From the NCBI RefSeq assembly GCF_020379485.1, contig NC_063450.1:32092137-32156136 (forward strand): DNA of 64,000 nt, given 5' to 3'. The notes beneath the pieces were generated by a model that saw nothing but the letters and a program-made list of their open reading frames with translations, did no database searches and had not been told where the DNA came from. Each line of letters starts with the position of its first letter. Position 1 is the first letter of the stretch. This DNA is from Brassica napus (taxonomy: Eukaryota > Streptophyta > Magnoliopsida > Brassicales > Brassicaceae). Both the position numbers and the translations under genes were made by a program. Below are positions 22,960 through 34,092 of the stretch, piece after piece.

Positions 22960-24743
22960 TGATACATGACTTTTCAAGGGTCTAAGATCAAATCAATGTA
23001 GTATAAAAGATTGTCGAACCCTAAGTGATTCTAAAGCAAAGGGAATGCAAGTTCATGCTTAAGCTAAGTGCGATCCAGTTTTAAGATGGTATGAACTAAG
23101 AACTAATAAGCTAATGCAATAAAGTAATGATCTTTCTTTCTCAATTTGAAGCAAGAGGACTCATGGGGCTAGGCATTTGATCTTGGGTGATGTAGATCCA
23201 ATCTAAGGGTGGCAAGATATCAATCAAACACTTTCCTTATGCCTAGACACTAAGCTAAACAAGCTCTATCTCTAGATGAATGTTCTTTTGGTAAAGCAAC
23301 TCAAGCATCTAATCTCTTAGGTTGAATGTTACTAAAACAAACATGGAGAACAAGTCTAATAGCAATCTTAACTCCTTTAGCAACTAATCTCTTAGGTAAA
23401 GCAAACTAAAAGCATTGAAGAGTTGGTTCAGACATTTCATCATACACCTTGTGGGCATGAAATACCTAGAGATCTATTTTAGTATGAACATGACTAAAAT
23501 AGCATTGAGAACCCTCAACAAGCAAGGAAACAAGTAAATCTAACCCTAAACACCCTAGATCTTCTCTAATCACCCTTAATCACCCTAGCCCGTGAATCCA
23601 AGATTAGTCTACTCACTAATAGACATGAATAACCTCAAAACCATGGATGATTCAAGGTTAAACATGATTAGAGAGCAAGATAATCAAGCAAAGATAAGAA
23701 TTTATGAGCAAGATTAGATCTTTCAACTCAAAGTTCTTTTGTGATTAGATAGAAAATAAGATATTTCCAACTTTGGGATTACAAGAGTATTTATATGTCC
23801 TTGAAAAACCTAATAGTTCCCATTAAAAAGTCTAAAATGCCCTTTAAAAATATTAAAATTCGACTAAGGCAAAGACGCTACTCGGTAGAAACGAATGGCC
23901 ACAACCCGCGTCGACTTCCCCGCGTTGGCTCGTCGTTAGGCCTTCAATTCATACGTGCGGGTACAGCATCTCGCGTCGTCGTCCCCGCGTGATCCATCAA
24001 ATGATTCTCTTCGACAACGCGAGTAACGGAACCCGCGTGATCGTACCCGCGTCAATCCATCGTCGAAGCTGTTCCTTCATGCGAGCGGGTATGTGCTACC
24101 GCGTCGCTCGATCCCGCGTGGAAGCTCCGGAATCGCATCGGGAGTCGTCGCATCAGTCTCCGCGTGGCCGTGCCGTCTCTTCGTCGCAGTTGGGATCGAG
24201 GCTCACCGTTGCGAAGCTCAACCGCGACCAAGCTTCGTCCACGGCGTCATGGCTCAGGTCACCGGACCGTCTCCGTCGTGCTCTGCTCCGTCTGTGCCGT
24301 CCTCGCAACCAAACAGGCTTGCCGTCGTCAGCACCCAAAACCGGCGTGAAGAAGGATCGAGCAACAATCGATCTCTCCAATGGTGTATTTTGAAGCATTT
24401 GCAGAACAGGTCCCTCAATTGTTGAATAATTACTAATTGACCCAAACCTCTTGAAATAACACTTATGTCCTCACGAATCAGCCCCAGACCTCTTAATTGT
24501 GCAACTTAGACCCTCGAATTTGTAGAATGATCCCCTAACTCTTGATGGTTCTCAAACTGGCCACAAACTCTGTAATTTGCAAGTATAACCTTGCAATTTT
24601 GTCCCAAACTTCTCAAGTGTGCAATCCAACCCCTAATGCACACAAATGAACAAATATATGCAATGTAGACACCTAAATGCAATTCAAAACACAAGTATGA
24701 TTAATAAATAGATGCTAAAAACTATGAAAATCATGAGATATCA
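22960..24743 (-). repeat. 5' LTR of the Athila-like element
   Basis: It is 1784 bp, the partner of 16293-18085, and has the same GC-rich block at 23870-24380. The end next to the primer-binding site is TGATACATGAC on the plus strand, two bases from the PBS. Confidence 0.93.
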
Positions 24744-24815
24744 AACAACAACAGATCATATACTGGATGAAGCGTCGAGCCTCACATTAGACCACTTGAA
24801 GCCATTGGCTACAGG

Positions 24816-25584
24816 CAGGGGCGGATCCATTAAGGGCACAGGGGGGTCAGCTGACCCCACTAAAATATACATAAAATTTGTTTTGTATAGAAAGCTAGAT
24901 AAAATTGTCAGCTTTAGTGGTGTTGGTCGCTGTTTTGACACCAGTGAACTCAGGTTCAATTCTCCAGTTGACCCCTTTATCAATATTTTTTCCCTATTTC
25001 TGTAAAAATTACGGCCCATAGAGCAATGTTTGAGTAGACTTACAGCCCACACAACATTTGAAATACGTATTACATTTATATTTACATTTATAAATAGGTA
25101 AATGTGACTCTTGGTGTAATTCTTTCTATTTATCCCTCTCCCTTCCGGAAAGTAAGATTTTCTAGAGTTTTCACGTTTATTAAGAAAATAATAAATGTTT
25201 ACAATTTAATCTACAATTTACTTTTCAATACACTTTTCAATAACTATTCACCAATAAAATTTAATCAATTCAAATATTCATAATTAATGTTTCTCAAAAG
25301 TATACAAAAGTACCTTAAGAATATAGAAAATCTATTTTTGTGGAACAAGAATAAACTCTAGAAAATCTTACTTTCGAAAACGGAGGGAGTATATATTAAC
25401 GAAAACAATACATTTTCTGTAGAAAAAACACGGTAATAATATTTTAAAGAAAACTTAGGTCCCATACAATTTTTCAAAGGTTTCTTACACTTCGTAGAAT
25501 AAAAATTACTTTTATATCTTTGCTATAATATTATTATATAATATATTATGACCCCAGTAAAAATAGTTTCTGGATCCGCCACTG
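24816..25584. mobile_element. hAT MITE in a terpene synthase exon
   Basis: The ends CAGGGGCGGATCCA and, reverse complemented, CAGTGGCGGATCCA are flanked by the 8-bp duplication GCTACAGG at 24808-24815 and 25585-25592. The 769-bp interior is non-coding and holds a nested Stowaway element (25133-25389). Removing the element and one target copy restores contiguous exon sequence, which shows that it landed in coding DNA. Confidence 0.92.
25133..25389. mobile_element. Stowaway-like MITE nested in the hAT MITE
   Basis: The right end, reverse complemented, is CTCCCTCCGTTTTCGAAAGT, the classic Stowaway terminus. The left end is a decayed version (tccctctcccttccggaaag). The inner arms 'aagattttctagag' are perfectly inverted. 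TA flanks it at 25131-25132 and 25390-25391. Length is 257 bp and there is no coding capacity. Confidence 0.85.
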
Positions 25585-25863
25585 GCTACAGGTTGCGGAG
25601 CATGCCCACCACATATTCTCAAGTATGCAAAAAGCTCTCCACATATATCAGTGCAAAACTCTGGGTGTAAGGGGCAATATTACCTTCTATGAACAAGAAG
25701 AGGACCGCGATGATACACTGATCAAGCTTGCTAAGCTAACCTTCGAGTTCATACAGCCTCATTACTTCAAGGAATTAGAAATTATAACCATGTCAGTAAA
25801 TCAATAGCTAATTGTCTTATAAGCAAAACTCTATAATGTTGTTTTCGACTGTGTTATTTTCTT

Positions 25864-26343
25864 GGGAAATTGCCACAGATACCACATTCATATTACCACT
25901 TTTCATGTCTACACTAATCATTTCTCTTGCTTTTAATGAAAGATAAAAGACACTTATACTCCTATGATTAACTAATCTAGACTTAGAGTTTAGAGTTTAG
26001 AGTTGAGGAGTGGGGTGGGGTAGGTTTTTGGAATATGAAATTTAGGATTCTAATAAATATATAAATAAATACTTAAAAATATTTAAAAAATTCAAAAAAA
26101 ATTCAAAAAAAAATTCAAAAAAAAATTATTAAAAAGTTCGAATTTGAAAAATTATAATTCGAAAACATAAAAAAAAGTTATATTTTTAATTTTTTATTTA
26201 AATAATGATTTATTATATATATAGAGAACAAGAGTATAAGAGTCTTTTGCCACTTAATGAATAAGAAAATTTTGAAAATTTTTTTTTAGTGGTGGTAAAG
26301 ATGAAAAGTGGTACCATAAAAGTGGTAAACATGAAATTTTCCC
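25864..26343. mobile_element. MULE-type MITE, copy 1 (in an intron)
   Basis: The ends GGGAAATTGCCAC and, reverse complemented, GGGAAAATTTCATG are flanked by the 9-bp duplication TATTTTCTT at 25855-25863 and 26344-26352, the length expected for Mutator-like elements. It is 480 bp, AT-rich and non-coding. It lies in the intron between two terpene synthase exons, opposite in orientation to the sister copy at 26416. Confidence 0.85.
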
Positions 26344-26415
26344 TATTTTCTTTTGTGTATATTTTTGTAGGTGGTGGAGGGAGCTAGAGCATAAATTAAT
26401 CTTTCCAGCTGATAT

Positions 26416-26894
26416 GCAGAATTTTCATGTTTACCACTTTGTTGGTACAATTATTCATGTTTACCATCACTAAAGAAACATTTTCAAAAATACATTTCGT
26501 AAAAGACTTTTATACACTTACTATATATATATATATATATAATAAATAATTATTTAAATAAAAAATAAAAAAATAATTTTATAAAATGTTTTTGAATTAT
26601 AGTTTTTCAAATTCGAACTTTTTATAAATTTTTTGAATTTTTTTTCTTTCAAATTTTTTTCTGAAATTGGAAATTTCTTTTTGAAACTATTTGAATTTTT
26701 TTTTTAATTATTTTATTTATATATTTATTAGAACACTAATTTCCACATTCTAAAAACTCTACTTCACTTCTCAATTCTAAACCCTAAGTCTAGATTAGTT
26801 AATCGTAGGGTATAAATATTTTTTTATTTCTTTAAAAGTGAAGGTAAAAACAGTTAAATTGGTATTATAAATGCAGTATTTTTGCAAATTTCCT
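26416..26894. mobile_element. MULE-type MITE, copy 2 (in an exon)
   Basis: It is 479 bp and its left end (aattttcatgtttaccac) equals the reverse complement of the right end of copy 1. The 9-bp duplication is AGCTGATAT at 26407-26415 and AGCTAATAT at 26895-26903, with one change. It interrupts the terpene synthase exon after FPA. A (TA)n run lies at about 26521-26541. Confidence 0.85.
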
Positions 26895-27390
26895 AGCTAA
26901 TATCAAAGAATGAACGGTTGAGAGTTTCATTTGGGAGAATTATGTAAAGCGGCACTGATGATCTCATCAACTTCGAGCCACATGTTTCATTTGGCAGAAT
27001 TATGTAAGCTAATTATTAAGTTATACTTACTGATCACTTTTATAGACGATGCTTGCGACATATATGGTTCAACTCCTGAAGTTGCACCCCTACTTGATTG
27101 TCTTGAAAGAATGAAAGGTATATACTTTGCAAAGATTCGTGAAACTGCATAACAAAATCCAGCTTAAAATTATTGTTGTAGTATTCGATAATCAAGTTTT
27201 TTTTTGGTAAAATCGATAATGAAGTTTGTTTTGATTTACTAGTAGATGGGATCCTGATTACATAAAAAGTGCCTTAAAGTTTGTGATGCATTTTTTAAAG
27301 GGTATGATGAGATATTGAGGTCAGAAAAACGATCCTTTATGCTGGAAAAGATGGTAGAAGAGGTGATTTACCTACAAAACCCTAAATATT

Positions 27391-27950
27391 CATAACCATA
27401 AAAAATAGGGGTACATCCATATATTAGCTGGGCTAGAAGGAATGTAACATGTTTCAAATTTCGATGTAACTAAACAGTTCACGGTACTCGCGAAATCAAA
27501 CATAGAGCTTATAAAATGGGCACGAGCAAGTCACAAGCCTAACTTTGATGAGTACGTACGGAGGCTGGTAGGCTGAGGTTCGTGCATATGATAGAGTTTG
27601 AGCTCGGATTCTTCTCATAAACTCGCTCACAATAGAACAATCTCGTGTATATTGAATCAATCAAACGAATTACACTTTGTATCAAAGATCAATTGAGAAT
27701 CGATGTCTTAACCCCCTCGATATCTCCTCAAGTCTCACGACTCAGTCTCTAACACAAAGCTAACTAACAAATGAACTCAATGCGCATTATTAATGCTATC
27801 CAATGGACTCTAACAAAAACCCTCCTGATCCCGAGTATTTCGAGTTCTTCTCTTTTCAAGACCCGCTGGATGATACAGAGGCTTCCGTTTAATTAGAAAT
27901 CTCTTTTCTTCTCCCGCGTTTCTCCTCTTGCTCACGTAACATTATTGTAG
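27391..27950 (+). pseudogene. Decayed synthase-intron/exon sequence
   Basis: A short stretch near 27480-27565 (IELIKWARASHKPNFDEYV) resembles the segment of plant terpene synthases that precedes the H-helix, so a decayed exon lies here. The rest, to the TAG acceptor at 27948-27950, is unremarkable and I cannot assign it. Confidence 0.5.
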
Positions 27951-27962
27951 CTTATCAGCGTA

Positions 27963-28868
27963 TGTTGGAACTGTTTTTTGGACAAATGGCTATGGCCAAT
28001 ATTCCGGTGAATTTTTCGAGCAATTTGATTGTCGAAATGACCGGATTGTGGAATCGTAGGATTCATTGTTATGAGCACTATGGTATAGTGTAATCATATA
28101 TCAAAAACGAAGTTCGTTTGAATGAGAAATGAAAGTCTAAAATAGATTATTTGTAAAATATCTATATTAGAATTATGAGGTAAGAAACCTCTTGTGTTTA
28201 AAATGGAGAAGTTATAACAAAGTTATAAAAAACTTTGTAAACAATTTGGTGTGTTAAGAAAAGAGATGTTTGGGCTGGACTGAGATTTATTTGCTTAGCC
28301 CAAAGTCTATTGCTAATTATCTTACAAATAATAAAGCAAAAGATCTCTTTGTCTCTCGTCTTTGACTAACGTCTTTGACCAATAATGAATTTGATTTTGG
28401 ATTCAATGCTGTAACATATGGAGAATCAATACAGCCCATGATTTCATAATCATGATAGAATCAAAATTAAAATCTCCATTTAGTGCTTTGTGATGCACGT
28501 TATTTTATGAGGCTATATAAAGCCATGCTCTTCTCATTCTAGATATATCGAATACAAACAAAACCACTTTCTCCTATTTTTTCTTTTTGTGTCTGAGAGT
28601 ATAACATAGAAATAGGTTCGACAGACTTTGGTTCTCAAGTGCTGTGAGACTGAAGATATAGGCAGTTGTATCCTGGGATTCTTAAACGTATCAAACCGGC
28701 ACACTACGGGCGTTTAAAGGATTAAGGAAAGAGATCTAATCTCGACTCTGCTTCAACCTAGTTCTTTTCAAACTACGGTATTATTTTGTTGTATTTTTTA
28801 TTCATGTTATTTGTAAATTTTTTGCTTTACATATCAAATATGCCTATCTAGTAAATTTGGTGCGTACA
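27963..28868 (+). repeat. 5' LTR of the gag-only copia element
   Basis: It is 906 bp, begins TGTTGGAACTG and ends GTGCGTACA. It contains 'gaggctatataaagcc' as a core promoter and several TTGAC-type motifs (near 28365-28380), which could be W-boxes. Confidence 0.94.
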
Positions 28869-29918
28869 GTCTTAATCCTTTAAATTTCATATTGCCTTCT
28901 TGCGCTAATGAAATATTTGATTGTGAAGCAATTACATTTAACGGTGCCGTGGAGAAAGCTTAACGCTTTGGATACTCTTTGATTTAACAATTCTGTTTTG
29001 CAGGACATGAGCGTTTTGCATATTATATTCTTAATATTATTTTCTGCAGAATCTGATTCGTTTATTGTTCTCCGCTCGTGATTCTAATTTTTAGTTAATT
29101 CGCTCATGGATTCGTTCTGTTGCCGTATTGATTTATTACGTCTGCTGCTGTTATTTCAAACAAATTTTCATTAGATAATAGTTTATCTATAGAAAATGAT
29201 TTGGTTGGTAATCGTTTAGTTGACTTGTTCAATAGTTCATATTGTTTATGTTTATTGGTTAAGCAGATTTGTTAGATTCATTATTATTTTTCCTTGCACG
29301 AACTTTTTAGTGTCGTCTGCGGGATTATATAATATTTTTTTTTTCTTCCTATTTACCTTTAATCTTTATTTTGGTTAAGGTTTTTTGGAAAGAAAAAAAA
29401 AATAAAATATAAATTAATTTGTTCTTTAATTAAATTAAAACTGCATCGGTTTAGAATCATGGTTTGATTAATAATAGAGAATTCTTTTACCGTTCTTGTC
29501 GAATTGATGTATACGGTTTATTTGAATTTATAATCGAATCTGTTAACATGCTGCTACTCGTTAAAATATGGAAATTTGATTTGTCTATTCAATTGATTTT
29601 AACGTTAGTGAGCTTGATTAGTTTGACTAGTAAATTTGTTTCAATCCGGTTGATAATTGCTAGACTCATTTTAACGTTTTCTATTTATTAGATAGAATAT
29701 TGATAAACGTTAATGTCGCTTGATTCTAGTAACTGATTATATTTTTTTTTTTTAATATTGTCTTTGCATTTACCGCATAGTACCGTTTCAGTTTTAATAC
29801 TGATTTGCTATTAATATATTTATTCTCATAATTTATATATTGCAACTGAACTTCTATTTATTGGTTTAAAATTAGTATATTAATTCATTTTGTTCTTGTG
29901 AACAGATTTGAATTCAAT

Positions 29919-30986
29919 ATGACTAACGACAACCAAACTTCGATCGATGGGCAAAACAAAAGTGCGATCGATGCTGGAACCGTTGGTGGTGGTCTTAATG
30001 GAAATGGTTCAAGTGAGTCGATGCTCCAAACTCAGTTTGGAAGTGGTCTTCCACATGGAAACCAATCAGTGCCTGGTGCTGCAAGCGTAGGACTGTTGCC
30101 CGAAAAGTTCGGTGGGAATGGGTTCAAAACTTGGCATCAAAAGATGCAATTCTTTTTGACCAATTTGAATTTGGATAAGTGTCTCAAAGAAGATCCACCC
30201 ATTCTTCCATCTGGAAACACAGATCCAATGGTTTTTGCCAGTGTGGATTCGTGGAACCATTCGGACTTTGTGTGCAAAGGTTGGATTTTAAGCCGCTTGA
30301 TTGACCCGCTGTATGATGTATACTGTGAGGTGAAAACTTCCAAGCAGCTTTGGACTGCTTTGGCAAAGAAATACAAGTCCGAGGATGCTGGCTGTCAGAA
30401 ATATGCTACGGCAAAATTTCACAACTTCAAAATGGTGGATTCAAAACCCATCATGGAACAAGTTGAAGCCTTCCAATTGATTACGCATGAGATAGCGGCT
30501 GAAGGGATGTCGATTTGTGAAATTTTCACGGTCAATTCCTTCATTGAGAAGCTCCCTCCTAGTTGGTTGGACTTCAAGAACTATCTCACACATAAGCGTA
30601 AGGCAATTTCCCTCGAGGACTTGATTGTCAAGCTGCGAGTTGAATCCAGAAACCGTGAAGCCGATGCTGTTCTCATTCGCAAGAATGATGTAAACTTGGC
30701 TGAGCACAAGAATAAGGGGAAAGGAAAAGTTCCTCCAAAAAGCACCACAAGCTTTAAGAAGCCAATGGAACATGTGAAGTTCACTGGAACTTGTCGCAAG
30801 TGTGGCAAGGTGGGCCATAAAGCTCATGTTTGCCGGAGCAAGGCTGGTCCAAGCTATGACAAGGGGAAGTCTCAAGCTAATTTGACTGAAGATGACATGT
30901 GTGATGTGGTCACTGAAGTCAACAATGTTGAGGACAACCCAAGAACTTGGTGGTATGACACAGGTGCCACCATTCATGTGTGCTGA
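29919..30986 (+). CDS. Copia gag with zinc knuckle, ending in a protease stub
   Basis: The start is the ATG at 29919, after an AG that looks like a splice acceptor (tgtgaacag). The protein has about 355 residues: a low-complexity G/N/S start, the copia gag (UBN2-type) core (KFGGNGFKTWHQKMQ, KYKSEDAGCQKYATAKF, FIEKLPPSWLDFKNYL), a lysine-rich linker, and a CCHC knuckle CRKCGKVGHKAHVC. It ends at WWYDTGATIHVC, where the protease active-site triad DTGA has just begun, with TGA at 30984-30986. Gag alone could still assemble, so the element might move with proteins from a relative. The frame is undamaged, consistent with recent insertion. Confidence 0.88.
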   Translation: MTNDNQTSIDGQNKSAIDAGTVGGGLNGNGSSESMLQTQFGSGLPHGNQSVPGAASVGLLPEKFGGNGFKTWHQKMQFFLTNLNLDKCLKEDPPILPSGNTDPMVFASVDSWNHSDFVCKGWILSRLIDPLYDVYCEVKTSKQLWTALAKKYKSEDAGCQKYATAKFHNFKMVDSKPIMEQVEAFQLITHEIAAEGMSICEIFTVNSFIEKLPPSWLDFKNYLTHKRKAISLEDLIVKLRVESRNREADAVLIRKNDVNLAEHKNKGKGKVPPKSTTSFKKPMEHVKFTGTCRKCGKVGHKAHVCRSKAGPSYDKGKSQANLTEDDMCDVVTEVNNVEDNPRTWWYDTGATIHVC

Positions 30987-31528
30987 TTAAACAGTGCTAC
31001 ATGTAAGGAATACAGGATAAGCATTAGCTTTTAATGATTTGTGACCATTGTTTTGAAATATGAATGGAGTAGTACATGATACTCCTCTAAACAAAACTAT
31101 TGGCAAATCACCTTGTGAGTGTGAAATGGGGCCGTTTCTAGGAGAATGAAGGAAAGGCTATATTCTCCAAGTTCACTCATGATTACCAGGACTGTTCACG
31201 GCCAAAATGAACACAATAGAGAACCTAATCTATGAAAAAATGAAGCTGTGTTTTGGCTATTGTCTAGGTTTACACCAAAGCCCGGGAGGTTCAAGACATC
31301 ATGGCCACCTCCTGGCCGAGTAAATCCGATAGTTATTAACAATGACTGGTTCAAGGCTGAAAAATTGCTACCAACTCATCATGCAGTGGATTTTTTGTTT
31401 ATACTCTCAAAAGGTGTTTTTTATCGAGTTTTTTTTTTGAGTCTTGTCGAGTCTTGTCTAGGTAGTCAAGTCTGTCAAGTCTATCGAGTCGTCTAGTGTT
31501 TATAGTCATTTCTATTCATGTGGGGGAT

Positions 31529-32434
31529 TGTTGGAACTGTTTTTTGGACAAATGGCTATGGCCAATATTCCGGTGAATTTTTCGAGCAATTTGATTGTCG
31601 AAATGACCGGATTGTGGAATCGTAGGATTCATTGTTATGAGCACTATGGTATAGTGTAATCATATATCAAAAACGAAGTTCGTTTGAATGAGAAATGAAA
31701 GTCTAAAATAGATTATTTGTAAAATATCTATATTAGAATTATGAGGTAAGAAACCTCTTGTGTTTAAAATGGAGAAGTTATAACAAAGTTATAAAAAACT
31801 TTGTAAACAATTTGGTGTGTTAAGAAAAGAGATGTTTGGGCTGGACTGAGATTTATTTGCTTAGCCCAAAGTCTATTGCTAATTATCTTACAAATAATAA
31901 AGCAAAAGATCTCTTTGTCTCTCGTCTTTGACTAACGTCTTTGACCAATAATGAATTTGATTTTGGATTCAATGCTGTAACATATGGAGAATCAATACAG
32001 CCCATGATTTCATAATCATGATAGAATCAAAATTAAAATCTCCATTTAGTGCTTTGTGATGCACGTTATTTTATGAGGCTATATAAAGCCATGCTCTTCT
32101 CATTCTAGATATATCGAATACAAACAAAACCACTTTCTCCTATTTTTTCTTTTTGTGTCTGAGAGTATAACATAGAAATAGGTTCGACAGGCTTTGGTTC
32201 TCAAGTGCTGTGAGACTGAAGATATAGGCAGTTGTATCCTGGGATTCTTAAACGTATCAAACCGGCACACTACGGGCGTTTAAAGGATTAAGGAAAGAGA
32301 TCTAATCTCGACTCTGCTTCAACCTAGTTCTTTTCAAACTACGGTATTATTTTGTTGTATTTTTTATTCATGTTATTTGTAAATTTTTTGCTTTACATAC
32401 CAAATATGCCTATCTAGTAAATTTGGTGCGTACA
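31529..32434 (+). repeat. 3' LTR of the gag-only copia element
   Basis: It is 906 bp and identical to 27963-28868 except for two transitions (in 'cgacaggcttt' and 'catacc'). Confidence 0.94.
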
Positions 32435-32439
32435 GCGTA

Positions 32440-34092
32440 TGCAGTCATAACATGTTCTATTATATTGGACTTGGAGATATTGGTAAGAAGGAGGATTTTG
32501 AGTGGCTTAGATCTCGACCGAAGTTCGTCCGCTCTTTAGCTACAAAGACACGGCTCATGGATGACATAACCGATTATGAGGTATTTGATCTTAATTTTAA
32601 AATGTTTAGAAAATGTTTTAATTAAAGCCTAATCTAACATAGAATAGTACTTTTTTGGACACGCGTGTCCGTTTTTTTTGTTTTTTGTTTTTGTCACGAA
32701 TGTCCTTGTCCGTTATTAACAACTTTTGCAGTCTATTGTTAAACTAGTAATAACAGACAAACCGCATGAACCAGGTTCTTAAAAAGATATTTTATTTTTA
32801 TTTCTATCCATTCCATCTAAAGCAAAGTTCTTAAAAATTAACAATTTCAGTTCCCTTGATTAATAACAACTAGGTTAAGATCCGCGTCTTACGCGGAACC
32901 AACATTATATATATAAATTATTTTAGGTATTATATATTTTTTACATATTATAAAATAATAAATATATATTGAAAAATTAAAAATTCAGTAACTATTATAT
33001 ATATAATTAAATTGGTGCGAAGATGTAAATAAAGTTTATTAATCCAAACATTATTTTTCTATTTGATAGGATATATAATCAAATTTAAATGATATTAACA
33101 TATACATTATATTTTTAATATCAATGTCTATTAAATGATGCTTTCTACTCATATGGTTTTTCTGATCATTTATATATTTTATAACAAAACTTTATATTAC
33201 TAATAATTAATTAAATTACACTTATTATTATATGATTTTATGATCATTTGTATCTTGTCATAAGAAAAAAATTTAAACCATGGATCAGAAAATTTGAAGA
33301 TGAGAATTTTAACAGTTTTAGTAATTTATCATCATTTTTTAAAATTCAAAATATAACATATACAGAAAAATCTAAATTTTTATTATATGGTTAATATGGT
33401 TGTTTAATTTATTTTAATAGTTTAAAATTAAACAAATATGATAGAAGATACACTAATTTTTATCTAATCTTTATTATTCAAAATCATTAATTTTCATATA
33501 TAATTTAGTTACATTAGACAATTTTGTAGCTTTTATCTAAGAAAATAATAAAGAACATTAATAATGAAATTATGGTTAGTTTAATAGAAAATTTATTATA
33601 TAATTAGATTGACCAACATGTTTTTCTAAAGATTCTAAGAATCATCCTATTAATGACACGTGGTTACGAAAAGAAGTTATAATGTTTCTTATCCTGTCCA
33701 CGTTTCAAAACACTGTATTTATCTTGAATCAGTGATTATGTTTAGCCATCTAATTGACTTGTGGTCTTTACCAGGACGATATGACTAAATTTAAAGGGTA
33801 TACTGCAAATGCAATCAACTATTACATGAACCAACATGGAATTACCAAAGAAGAAACCTATAGAGAACTTGAGAAGATGATTGGAAATAGCAACAAAATT
33901 GTCAACGAAGAGTACTTCGAAATCACCAACATTTCCCGTCGAATTCTTAACTAATTTATCAATTTCGGACGCTTATTAATTAGACGTTCTCTATACGGCA
34001 GATGATGTATTCAACCACAGCGATTATGAAAAATTGAAGGATTATATCTTCTCTTTACTCATAGATCCAATACATCTTAAAAGAAATAATCA
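32440..34092 (+). pseudogene. TPS11: Terpene synthase pseudogene, C-terminal part
   Basis: An exon starts at 27951, is cut at 27962 by the copia element and resumes at 32440-32580 (YYIGLGDIGKKEDFEWLRS, then RLMDDITDYE). It ends at a GT donor and contains a one-base frameshift near 32456. Its DDITDYEDD stretch lies where the second metal-binding (NSE/DTE) motif belongs and departs from the consensus. The last exon begins at 33775 after CCAG (HGITKEETYRELEKMIG) and meets a stop at 33952. The usual tail is still recognisable in another frame to about 34092 (DYEKLKDYIFSLLIDPIHL), after a further stop and shift. The intron between holds a Helitron end. Confidence 0.87.
32870..32897 (-). repeat. 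Helitron 3' terminus in a terpene synthase intron
   Basis: On the minus strand the hairpin TCCGCGT-AAG-ACGCGGA (32897-32881) is followed by CTTAAC and CTAG|T (32873-32869). This is the full Helitron 3' signature with a perfect 7-bp stem. The element body would run right, through AT-rich sequence up to the next exon. The 5' end was not found. Confidence 0.8.

Larger units (their letters stand above)
16293..24743 (-). mobile_element. Non-autonomous Athila-like (Ty3/gypsy) retrotransposon with gag and protease only
   Basis: The element is 8451 bp on the minus strand, with TSD AACAA at 16288-16292 and 24744-24748. The LTRs are about 1.79 kb, as usual for Athila. They differ at roughly 33 positions plus three small indels (about 98% identity). 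The primer-binding site on the minus strand, TTGGCGCCGTTGCC (22957-22944), matches the Asp-tRNA-type site used by Athila. Gag and an aspartic protease domain are present, but reverse transcriptase, RNase H and integrase are absent. The 1.9 kb between protease and 3' LTR is non-coding. Mobility would need enzymes from a full Athila. It was inserted into a coding exon of the terpene synthase gene. Confidence 0.95.
24749..27390 (+). pseudogene. TPS11: Terpene synthase pseudogene, central part with DDxxD motif
   Basis: The exon cut by Athila resumes here (DHILDEASSLTLDHLK). It is cut again at 24815 by a hAT MITE, resumes at 25593 (FYEQEEDRDDTLIKLAKL) and ends at 25791 before GTCAGT. A frameshift lies near 25625. 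The next exon starts at 26371 (WWRELEHKLIFPA) and is interrupted at 26415 by a MULE MITE. After it come a stop and a 57-bp tandem duplication (26926-27009). The metal-binding DDxxD motif survives as DDACD at 27045-27059 (FIDDACDIYGS), followed by a GT donor after 27120. Another exon near 27245-27390 (DPDYIKSALKFV) has a one-base deletion in a T run. The active site is recognisable but the gene cannot give a full-length protein. Confidence 0.88.
27963..32434 (+). mobile_element. Young, non-autonomous Ty1/copia element (gag only)
   Basis: The element is 4472 bp, with TSD GCGTA at 27958-27962 and 32435-32439. Both LTRs are 906 bp and I count two differences, so insertion was very recent. With 1.5e-8 per site per year that is of the order of 0.1 million years. 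A TATAAA box lies in each LTR (near 28513 in the left one), and a purine tract (tgggggat) lies just before the right LTR. Inside are a T-rich 1-kb leader, a gag frame and 0.5 kb of non-coding DNA. Pol is absent apart from the first protease residues. No Met-tRNA site follows the left LTR, so another primer must be used. It sits inside a terpene synthase exon. Confidence 0.95.

Noticed and set aside
30066..30977. Minus-strand frames opposite the copia gag
   Set aside because: Shadows of the gag coding strand.
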